DNA of 64,000 bases from positions 192,833-256,832 of the forward strand of contig NZ_JAAZQL010000003.1 in NCBI RefSeq assembly GCF_012275515.1, in the 5' to 3' direction. The stretch comes from Novosphingobium sp. SG707. GTDB lineage: Bacteria; Pseudomonadota; Alphaproteobacteria; Sphingomonadales; Sphingomonadaceae. The number at the start of each line of letters is the position of its first letter. Position 1 is the first letter of the stretch. The notes beneath the pieces are model-generated. The model saw only the letters and a list, made by a program, of their open reading frames with translations, searched no databases and was not told where the DNA came from. The translations under genes were made by a program, and so were the position numbers. Of the stretch, positions 58,081 through 64,000 are shown piece by piece.

Positions 58081-58491
58081 ATGCACAACCCGACCGCCGA
58101 CCTTGCCATCCGCCTTGCGCGCGCCAACTTCAACCGTGCGCTGGCGCAGAGCGACCTGAATGCCATCAGCGCTATTCTTGCCCCGCATGTGACGCTGATT
58201 ACGGGCACGGACAGCGCGCTGCTGAACGGGCGCAAGGCGCAACTGCTGGCATGGAAGCGTGAATTTGCCGCCCCTGCTGCACTGCGCACCACCTATGTGC
58301 GAACCACTGAGGCGATTATTGCAAGCGAGGTTGAACCAATCGCGATGGAACAGGGCGCCTGGCAGGGCGTCGATGCCGGTGGCAAGGTGCAGGCCTCGGG
58401 CACGTATGCGGCGAAATGGCGCAATCTTGCGGCCAATGCCACGCAATCGCGCTGGGTCCTGGAAGCCGAGATTTTCGTGACGCTGAAATGA
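58081..58491 (+). CDS. NTF2-like/DUF4440 family protein
   Basis: A 136-residue cytosolic protein with the alpha+beta cone pattern of the SnoaL/DUF4440 superfamily: LARANFNRALAQSDLNAISAILAPHVTLITGTD at the N-terminus (in parts), a middle NGRKAQLLAWKREF, and strands YAAKWRN and WVLEAEIFVTLK at the end. These fold members are enzymes or binding proteins of varied function; no active site can be assigned. I start at the ATG at 58081 because the frame's upstream codons cross the terminator and repeat remnant. Confidence 0.75.
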   Translation: MHNPTADLAIRLARANFNRALAQSDLNAISAILAPHVTLITGTDSALLNGRKAQLLAWKREFAAPAALRTTYVRTTEAIIASEVEPIAMEQGAWQGVDAGGKVQASGTYAAKWRNLAANATQSRWVLEAEIFVTLK

Positions 58492-58679
58492 TCGGCCTGC
58501 CAGCGCGGCCAGTCAACCAAGCCCGTCATAAAAAATCATAAAATTTGCCAATGTGGCCATTTCATTCATGGATTTGTCAGATGCGGCCTGCCATATCCAC
58601 CACGCGGCCTGGCTGGCTCTTATAGAAGAGGCTACCAACCCGGCTGGGCCGCAACTCTCTCACAAACGCACATGCAAAA

Positions 58680-58709
58680 GGGCGGCCGGAAGTGATCTTC
58701 CAGCCGCCC
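58680..58709 (-). terminator. Terminator downstream of the small secreted protein gene
   Basis: On the minus strand GGGCGGCTGGAAG pairs with CTTCCGGCCGCCC around ATCA and is followed by TTTTGC. It lies about 60 nt beyond the stop at 58772. Confidence 0.8.
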
Positions 58710-58771
58710 ATTGTGCTTTTCCGCACGTATCTCAGCATTCAGAGAGGATCGGCCCTGTTGGGACCAATCGC

Positions 58772-59062
58772 TTACTGGCCTTCGACAACGTCCTTGTTGT
58801 CGAGGTGCTGGACTTCGTGCATGTCAAAGTTGACCGGAGCGCGGTTGAAAGTGCCCGACACGCCGTTCTTGGTCACCTTCAGTTCGAAAGGCACCTTGCC
58901 GTTATAGGCCGAGCCCTTGAGAACCTTGACGCCGTTCTGCACTTCCGAAGTGTAGGTGTAGGTCACGCCCTGATAGGTGAAGCTCTGCTTGGGGGCTTCT
59001 TCAGCGAAAGCAACGGTGGGCAGAAGAGCGAAAGCAGCGGCGGCGATAACAGTCTTGATCAT
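58772..59062 (-). CDS. Small secreted protein of unknown function
   Basis: A 96-residue protein with a clean signal peptide (MIKTVIAAAAFALLPTVAFA). The mature 76 residues contain YQGVTYTYTSEVQNGVKVLKG and GVSGTFNRAPVNFDM, an all-beta pattern. No family recognised; similar short periplasmic proteins occur widely in sphingomonads in my recollection. The ATG at 59062 with AGGGG upstream is chosen; the longer frame adds 61 codons of AT-rich, non-coding-like sequence. It has its own promoter region and terminator. Confidence 0.8.
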   Translation of the reverse strand: MIKTVIAAAAFALLPTVAFAEEAPKQSFTYQGVTYTYTSEVQNGVKVLKGSAYNGKVPFELKVTKNGVSGTFNRAPVNFDMHEVQHLDNKDVVEGQ

Positions 59063-59435
59063 GGCAATATCCCCTATTTGGTTAGGAACAATTGCCTCGA
59101 AGCACCCTTTATGTTGTTGAAGCCCGTCTAACGTGAATGGTGGGAATGTAGCAATTGCATTCACCAACGATATGATTGCATTTTTCGCAACCATTCCAAA
59201 CCATACGCTTGGAAAATCTCCACCTATCCCGTTAGAATTCGGCATATTTCCGGGAAATGCTGGCCATTTCGAGGTTGCAGGGTCAGATCATCCCGCATCA
59301 ACCTTGAATAGGAATGCATACAAATTCGCCCCGCCCGGTCAGGAGGAAAGTGCCAAATTCAATCTGCCCTCGCGAATCGCATCGCGCCCATTTTCTGAAA
59401 ACCATTATGGAATGATGCGACGCAGCATCGAACCA
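59063..59435. other. 373-nt intergenic region, relatively AT-rich
   Basis: This is the upstream region of the small secreted protein gene and the 3' side of the DUF985 cupin gene. It is less GC-rich than the rest of the window and must hold the secreted protein's promoter. I see no RNA gene, repeat or convincing ORF in it. Confidence 0.5.
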
Positions 59436-59861
59436 CTATCCCCCCGGATGCCAGCCGGGCGGCGCCAGTTCAAACCCGTCAAAGGTAAATCCCGGCGCAA
59501 CCACGCAACTCACCAGCGCCCAGCCATCACCCGCCCGCGCCGATTGCCAATGCCCGGTCGGGATCACCCCCTGCGGCGTCTCGCCGTTCAGCACATCGCC
59601 GCCCAGACGGATCCAGCGCACCGGCCCCGCATCCCCGGCCGCCACGCCCAGATCCAGCGCCGACCCGCCGTGCCACAGCCACACCTCGGCCGCATCGATC
59701 CGGTGCCAATGCGAGGTCTGCCCCGCCTCCAGCAGGAAATAGATCGTACTAACCCGCCCGCGATCCTCACCCTCGCGCCACAATTCGACATACCAACCGC
59801 CCTCGGGGTGCGGCTGCATCCCCAATCGCTCGATGATCGCCGCCGCCTGCGGATCACGCAT
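59436..59861 (-). CDS. Cupin-fold DUF985 protein
   Basis: A 141-residue protein of the DUF985 (cupin_5) family. Recognisable are HPEGGWYVELWR near residue 18, YFLLEAGQTSHWHRIDAAEVWLWHGG (quoted as a region, with two His likely lining the pocket) and SCVVAPGFTFDGFEL near the end. Function is unknown; the pocket resembles sugar-binding cupins. The ATG at 59861 overlaps the stop of the PfkB kinase gene by one base (TGATG), so the two are translationally coupled, hinting at a shared sugar substrate. Confidence 0.87.
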   Translation of the reverse strand: MRDPQAAAIIERLGMQPHPEGGWYVELWREGEDRGRVSTIYFLLEAGQTSHWHRIDAAEVWLWHGGSALDLGVAAGDAGPVRWIRLGGDVLNGETPQGVIPTGHWQSARAGDGWALVSCVVAPGFTFDGFELAPPGWHPGG

Positions 59862-60802
59862 CACCTATCTCCCAAAGCCAGCCACATCTCACGCACCGCC
59901 TCCGGGTGGCACAGGTCTGTGCCGGGCGACATCACCGCCGCCGTCCCCGCCGCCATGCCCCAGCGGAACGCGCCCGCCGCATCCTCGCCGCGCAAAAAGC
60001 CATGGACCATACCGCCCACGAAACTGTCGCCCGCCCCGGTCGCGCTTTTGACCGGCACATCCAGCGCGGGCCGCACGATCACCCCGTCCGCATGGGCCAG
60101 CACCGCGCCCTCATGCCCCATGGACACGGCCACATGCGCGGACTTGCCGCTGCGCACCATCTCCATGGCCGCCTCGCCCACGGCCTGCGCATCGGGCAAT
60201 TTGCAGCCGATCAGCGCCTCGAACTCGCCCTGGCTGGGCTTGACCAGATAGAGCCCGCCCTGATCCAGCGCCGCCGTCAGCGCCGGGCCGGACGTATCAA
60301 CCACCACGCGCATGTCGCGCCCGGCCAGAGCCGCCGCCACCCGCGCATAGAAATCCACCGGCACCCCGCGCGGCAAAGACCCGCTGGCCACCAGCCAGCC
60401 GTGTTCGAGCCCGGCCACATGATCGAACGCCGCCTGCCACTCGTCCTCGGCCACCAGCGGGCCATAGGGCACAAAGCGGAACTCCTTGCCGCTCGACCTT
60501 TCATAGACCGCCAGCGATTGCCGCGTATGGTCATGGATGGCGATGCGGTGCCGGTCCAGCCCATGCTGATCCAGCAGTTCGTCGAGCAGCGCGCCTGTCG
60601 CCCCGCCCGCCAGATAGATCACCTCGACCGCGCCAAGAGATGAAGCATGGCCCATCCGCGCCAGCACGCGCGCCACATTGATCCCGCCGCCGCCCGGATC
60701 GTAACGCTCATCACGCGTGCGGATCTTGTGGGTGGGAAACACCGCCTCGGCCTCGCAGGACCCATCAATGGCGGGGTTCATCGTCAATGTGGCGACGCGC
60801 AT
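59861..60802 (-). CDS. PfkB-family sugar kinase (phosphofructokinase type)
   Basis: A 313-residue ribokinase-fold kinase. The substrate lid region has GGGGINVARVLARMG near residue 38; the ATP/anion-hole motif SATGAGDSFVGGMVHG near 250 holds the catalytic Asp. It is closest to the 1-phosphofructokinase/6-phosphofructokinase II/tagatose-6-phosphate kinase subgroup; which sugar phosphate it uses cannot be decided. It is followed by the coupled DUF985 gene and preceded by a PhnA-domain gene 6 nt upstream. Confidence 0.85.
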   Translation of the reverse strand: MRVATLTMNPAIDGSCEAEAVFPTHKIRTRDERYDPGGGGINVARVLARMGHASSLGAVEVIYLAGGATGALLDELLDQHGLDRHRIAIHDHTRQSLAVYERSSGKEFRFVPYGPLVAEDEWQAAFDHVAGLEHGWLVASGSLPRGVPVDFYARVAAALAGRDMRVVVDTSGPALTAALDQGGLYLVKPSQGEFEALIGCKLPDAQAVGEAAMEMVRSGKSAHVAVSMGHEGAVLAHADGVIVRPALDVPVKSATGAGDSFVGGMVHGFLRGEDAAGAFRWGMAAGTAAVMSPGTDLCHPEAVREMWLALGDR

Positions 60803-60808
60803 CGGGCT

Positions 60809-61114
60809 TTACCTCTTGCGGACGAATTCGGCGCGCAGCACCAGCCCCTTGATCCCGTCATAGCGGCAATCGATCTCCTGCGGATCGCCCGTCAGGCGGA
60901 TCGACTTGATCAAGGTGCCGCGCTTCAATGTCTGGCCCGCGCCTTTCACTTCCAGATCCTTGATCAGCGTCACCTGATCGCCATCGGCCAGCAGATTGCC
61001 CACCGCATCGCGCACCTCGACCGTATCGGCGGCGGCGCGCTTGGCGGACAGTTCGGAAGCCGACATCCATTCGCCGCTTTCCTCGTCATACACATAATCT
61101 TCATCAGCGCTCAT
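60809..61114 (-). CDS. PhnA-domain protein (YjdM-like)
   Basis: A 101-residue protein. The C-terminal half, VRDAVGNLLADGDQVTLIKDLEVKGAGQTLKRGT followed by IDCRYDGIKGLVLRAEFVRK (as a region), matches the PhnA/YjdM beta domain. The usual N-terminal zinc ribbon is absent, replaced by a short acidic segment. Despite the historical name, members have no established role in phosphonate use. It is the first gene of a three-gene run with the PfkB kinase and DUF985 genes. Confidence 0.85.
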   Translation of the reverse strand: MSADEDYVYDEESGEWMSASELSAKRAAADTVEVRDAVGNLLADGDQVTLIKDLEVKGAGQTLKRGTLIKSIRLTGDPQEIDCRYDGIKGLVLRAEFVRKR

Positions 61115-61314
61115 CGTCTCATTCCTTTCATCCCGGGCCTTGGCACGCCATGGCGGCCTTGGCCATCGGCCCGTTAATCCCCGGGCCCCTATCCGGTAAT
61201 AAATTGTCGCGCTTTGCGCTGTGTCAGCCTGCGTTCACGCGGATCATGGCAATTGTTACAACAGAATTTCAGACAGGCCGTTCCCTTCAAGGCCGATCAC
61301 CGAGGATAGGCATC

Positions 61315-62055
61315 ATGACCCATTCTTTGCAAAAAACCCTGATGGCCGCCAGCGCGATCGCGGTCGGGCTCTCGCCTGTTGCGGCCAGCTATGCCTCGGC
61401 CCAGAACGGCGCCCCCTATCCGGCGGGTCAGACCTATTCCAATCAGGGCGGCTATGATTACCGTAATCCTCCGCCCGAACCGGCCGAACCGCAAGGCTAT
61501 GACGGCCGCACCCCGCCCCCGCCCCCGCAAGGCTATGTTGCGGGCGGCGAGGATTATGGCGCGGATGCCCGTTATGCCGCCGATGCGGAAAACTGGGCGC
61601 GCAACAATTGCGTGAAATCGCGCGGCAATACCGGGGCGGGCGCTCTGGTGGGCGGCGTGCTGGGCGCGATCATCGGCGGCGGATTGGCCGGGCGCCATGA
61701 CACGGGCGTCGGCATGGCGGCGGGCGCGGCGATCGGTGCGGTGGGCGGCGCGGCCGTGGCCAGCAGCAGCGGCGGCGAAACCAGCCCCGGCTGTCCTCCG
61801 GGCTATGTGACGCGCGGCGGCGCGCCCGCCTATGTCTATGCCCAGAGCGATTATGTCTATGCCGCCCCGGCGTGGTATCGCCCGTGGGTCTATGTCGACA
61901 ATGCGTGGGTCTATCGCCCCTATCCCTATCACAGCTGGTACTACCGCACCTATCGCCCGATGCCGCGCGGCTATTATTACGGCGGGCCGGGCCGGGGCTA
62001 TTACGGCGGACGCGGCTATTATGGCGGCCGGGGCTATTACGGCCACCATCGCTGA
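61315..62055 (+). CDS. Secreted glycine-zipper protein with Tyr/Gly-rich tail
   Basis: A 246-residue protein with a signal peptide (ASAIAVGLSPVAASYASA). Next come a Pro/Gln/Tyr-rich segment, a glycine-zipper region GALVGGVLGAIIGGG and GMAAGAAIGAVGGAAV that may insert in a membrane, and a C-terminal part dense in Tyr, Gly, Pro, Arg and Trp, with repeats of GRGYYGG at the end. Glycine-zipper 2TM/17-kDa antigen-type proteins sit in the outer membrane. The aromatic tail could be an adhesive or surface-exposed region. The ATG at 61315 starts the signal peptide. Confidence 0.8.
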   Translation: MTHSLQKTLMAASAIAVGLSPVAASYASAQNGAPYPAGQTYSNQGGYDYRNPPPEPAEPQGYDGRTPPPPPQGYVAGGEDYGADARYAADAENWARNNCVKSRGNTGAGALVGGVLGAIIGGGLAGRHDTGVGMAAGAAIGAVGGAAVASSSGGETSPGCPPGYVTRGGAPAYVYAQSDYVYAAPAWYRPWVYVDNAWVYRPYPYHSWYYRTYRPMPRGYYYGGPGRGYYGGRGYYGGRGYYGHHR

Positions 62056-62063
62056 TCGTCAGA

Positions 62064-62096
62064 GGGGGAGGGCCGGGCATCGCGCCCTCCCCCTTT
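62064..62096 (+). terminator. Terminator after the glycine-zipper gene
   Basis: GGGGGAGGGC pairs perfectly with GCCCTCCCCC (10 bp) around a 10-nt loop and is followed by TTT, 9 nt after the stop codon. Confidence 0.8.
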
Positions 62097-62214
62097 CCCA
62101 CGTTTTTTCTGATCGTTGCGGCCCGCGCCATGGCTTTGCGGGGCCGCGCATGCATTGCTCTGTCGGCCCAGTTCCTCCTCGACGCGGCCCACCCGCACTG
62201 ATAGCGCGACGCCC

Positions 62215-63495
62215 ATGACGCAAGCGCCCAGACACCCGCTGCATTACCGCGATTTCCAATTCTACTGGCTGGCCCGGCTGACGGCGATGCTGGGGCATAA
62301 TGCGATGGTGATGGCGCTGGGCTGGGCGGTCTATGATGTGGCGCGGTCCAGCTATGGGGTGCGCGCCGCCGCGCTGCGGCTGGGGCTGGTGGGGCTGGCG
62401 CAGTTTCTTCCCTTTCTGATCTGCAACCCGCTGGCCGGATTGGCAGCCGACCGGCATGACCGACGCAAGGTGGTGCGCGGCGCGCTGATCGGGCAATTGT
62501 GCTTTCTCGTCCCGCTCTGCCTGCTGGCGGCGCGGGGCGGGCTGTCTCTGATGGTGCTGTATATTGTCGCGGCGGGCTTTGCGGCGGCGCGGGCCTTTTA
62601 CATGCCGGCGATGAATGCGCTGCTTTCGGCCACGGTGCCGCCCGAGGCTTTGCCCCGCGCGATTGCGCTGGGGGCGATTGCCGGGCGCGTGGGGGGCATA
62701 CTGGGGCCGGTGCTGGGCGGCTATGCCTATGCGGTATCGCCGGGGGCGGCGTTTGGTTTTGCCGCGGTGCTGGTGGCCCTTTCGCTGGCGGCGCAAATCC
62801 TGATCAGCGCGGATGCCGCCCATTCACGCGGATCGCCGGGCGGCCCGCTTGAACTGATGCGTGAAGGTCTGGTCTATGTCCGCTCGAATCGGCTGCTGTT
62901 CGGCACGATCACGCTGGATATGTTCGCCACTCTGCTGGGCGGGGTGACAGCGCTGCTGCCGGTCTATGCGCGCGATATCCTGCATGTCGGGCCGGACGGG
63001 CTGGGGCTGCTGCGGGCGGCCTCCTCGGTGGGCGCGCTGGGCACGGCGCTGTTCGTGTCATGGCGGCCGGTGGGCGATCATGTCGGGGCCAAGATGCTGG
63101 GCTCTGTGGGCATCTATGGCGTCTTTACCGTGGTGTTCGGCCTGTCCACCTCCTTCTGGCTCTCGGCGGGCTGTCTGGCGCTGCTGGGGGCGGCCGATAT
63201 GGTCTCGGTGCTGATCCGCCAGACCCTGATGCAGCTTTCCACCCCCGATGACATGCGCGGGCGGGTAGGGGCCATCTCGACGCTCTTCGTCTCGGCCTCG
63301 AATGAATTGGGCGAGATGGAATCAGGTCTTGCCGCCGCGCTGATGGGGCCGGTGGGGGCTGCGGTGTTTGGCGGGGTCGCCTCCATCGTGATCGCGGCGG
63401 GCTGGGCGCGGCTGTTTCCCGTGTTGCTGGGCGCCCATGGATTTGAAAACCGTCCGTTTGAACGCCGCCCGCCGGAAAGCCAGTCGCCGGTTTAG
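62215..63495 (+). CDS. MFS transporter (MFS_3, EntS-like exporter)
   Basis: A 426-residue inner membrane protein with about 12 helices. The loop 2-3 signature reads GLAADRHDRRKVV near residue 80, and FYMPAMNALLSATVPPEALPRAIAL is the family's second signature region. This branch includes the enterobactin exporter EntS and many drug or metabolite exporters; the substrate here is unknown. The ATG at 62215 is chosen because upstream codons in the frame are not membrane-like. It follows a terminator and precedes the regulated aldehyde dehydrogenase gene by 149 nt. Confidence 0.88.
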   Translation: MTQAPRHPLHYRDFQFYWLARLTAMLGHNAMVMALGWAVYDVARSSYGVRAAALRLGLVGLAQFLPFLICNPLAGLAADRHDRRKVVRGALIGQLCFLVPLCLLAARGGLSLMVLYIVAAGFAAARAFYMPAMNALLSATVPPEALPRAIALGAIAGRVGGILGPVLGGYAYAVSPGAAFGFAAVLVALSLAAQILISADAAHSRGSPGGPLELMREGLVYVRSNRLLFGTITLDMFATLLGGVTALLPVYARDILHVGPDGLGLLRAASSVGALGTALFVSWRPVGDHVGAKMLGSVGIYGVFTVVFGLSTSFWLSAGCLALLGAADMVSVLIRQTLMQLSTPDDMRGRVGAISTLFVSASNELGEMESGLAAALMGPVGAAVFGGVASIVIAAGWARLFPVLLGAHGFENRPFERRPPESQSPV

Positions 63496-63579
63496 GCGCG
63501 CATCCATGCTTGATCGCTCTTGTTCGATGCCGACTTGCAAATCGACACTTGAAGGCGCGGCGGGCAGAAACAATATGGT

Positions 63580-63607
63580 TTGCAATTTGGGAGCGCTACC
63601 ATAAACA
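63580..63607 (+). promoter_or_regulatory. Promoter with embedded LacI-type palindromic operator
   Basis: TTGCAA (-35) and TAAACA (-10) flank a 16-nt spacer filled by TGGGAGCGCTACCA (63588-63601), a 14-bp palindrome with one mismatched pair around AGCGCT. TGGTAGCGCTACCA-type sites are known targets of LacI-family sugar regulators in Caulobacter and Xanthomonas. Binding here would block RNA polymerase. Confidence 0.6.
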
Positions 63608-63644
63608 GCAGCCCCAAGAGTTTTAAGCCAGCCAAGGAGCCACC

Positions 63645-64000
63645 ATGTCCTCTGCCACTTCGGGCGCCTATCTGATCGGCGCCGCGCGCCGCACCGGTAC
63701 CGCCAGCTTCACCGGAATCGAAGCCGCCACCGGCAAGGCGCTGGAGGGCGATTTCGCCATCACCACCGCCGATGACATTGCGCAGGCATGCGCTCTGGCC
63801 GGAGCAGCGTTCGACGCCTATCGCGAAACCACGCCCGAGGCGCGCGCCGCTTTCCTCGACGCCATCGCCGCCGCGCTGGAGGCCCGCGCCGAAGCCATCG
63901 TCTCTCGCGCCATGCTGGAAAGCGGATTGCCGCAGGGCCGCCTGAACGGCGAGCTGGGCCGCACCACCGGCCAGTTGCGCATGTTTGCCAAGGTCCTGCG
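63645..64000 (+). CDS. Aldehyde dehydrogenase, N-terminal part (3' end outside window)
   Basis: Only the first 118 codons are present. The start has AAGGAG 7 nt upstream. SGAYLIGAARR at residue 6, followed by ATGKALEGDFAITTADDI and FLDAIAAALEARAEAIVSRAMLESGLP (quoted in part), match the NADP-dependent ketoglutarate semialdehyde dehydrogenase branch, which ends oxidative pentose and hexuronate pathways. The catalytic Cys and Glu lie beyond the window. The operator upstream supports a role in sugar catabolism. Confidence 0.82.
   Translation, partial: MSSATSGAYLIGAARRTGTASFTGIEAATGKALEGDFAITTADDIAQACALAGAAFDAYRETTPEARAAFLDAIAAALEARAEAIVSRAMLESGLPQGRLNGELGRTTGQLRMFAKVL

Noticed and set aside
58553..59131. 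A 192-codon plus-strand ORF over the small secreted protein gene
   Set aside because: It is antisense to a protein with a clear signal peptide and crosses that gene's terminator.

Overview
The window is a GC-rich chromosomal segment of an alphaproteobacterium, most likely a sphingomonad close to Novosphingobium. This rests on family content, not a database search: an Atm1-type ABC exporter that closely resembles (from memory) the structurally characterised Novosphingobium aromaticivorans protein, a COQ9 and a CBP3/UQCC1-type chaperone, an EipA/DUF1134 protein, an NDUFS6-like zinc finger protein, MidA/NDUFAF7, a crtY-crtI carotenoid pair, and many small secreted proteins of sphingomonad type. 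Most of the window is housekeeping core genome. I see no prophage, insertion sequence, integron or CRISPR array.

Layout. 0-7 kb: end of an aspartyl protease-like gene, atm1, DUF1737, hslVU, bamE, a cytochrome bc1 chaperone and DUF177. 6.8-11 kb: ssb, feoB, feoA with a Fur-like box, coq9 and an ankyrin protein. 11-15 kb: a compact run sco / YcgN-like / M48-like metallopeptidase / membrane protein / ribD / ribE. 15-20 kb: aromatic/aspartate aminotransferase, EipA-like protein, tRNA-Ser(GCU), nadB and a small Cys protein. 20-30.7 kb: ABC ATPase, glycosyltransferase, NDUFS6-like protein, tldD, guaA, a tiny ORF, a ZnuD-like TonB receptor and an M20 peptidase. 30.7-43 kb: gyrB, a TonB-like protein, midA, lgt, glnD, gltX, nadE. 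43.5-52 kb: rpoC and rpoB. 52.6-58 kb: crtI and crtY, then a TPP riboswitch leading a small membrane protein and thiC. 58-64 kb: small secreted proteins, PfkB kinase/DUF985/PhnA, a Tyr/Gly-rich secreted protein, an MFS exporter and the start of an aldehyde dehydrogenase.

The most unusual feature is a family of about 220-270 bp composite palindromic intergenic elements (six copies plus one remnant). Each has two inverted outer hairpins built on GCCTCCGGCGGGCAAAGGG and a central hairpin AAGCCTGCGGCGC/GCGCCGCAGGCTT. They sit beside gene 3' ends, three of them between convergent genes. The outer hairpin arms change in compensatory ways between copies, one copy is inverted, one carries a nested partial arm, and two copies share a 103-nt half differing at only 2 positions.

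Other points worth attention: rpoBC is preceded by crtI rather than rplJL, and has a near-consensus promoter with a leader of roughly 245 nt containing an extended Shine-Dalgarno without a long ORF. A TPP riboswitch precedes an unrecognised four-helix membrane protein before thiC. A palindromic operator sits inside the promoter of the terminal aldehyde dehydrogenase gene.
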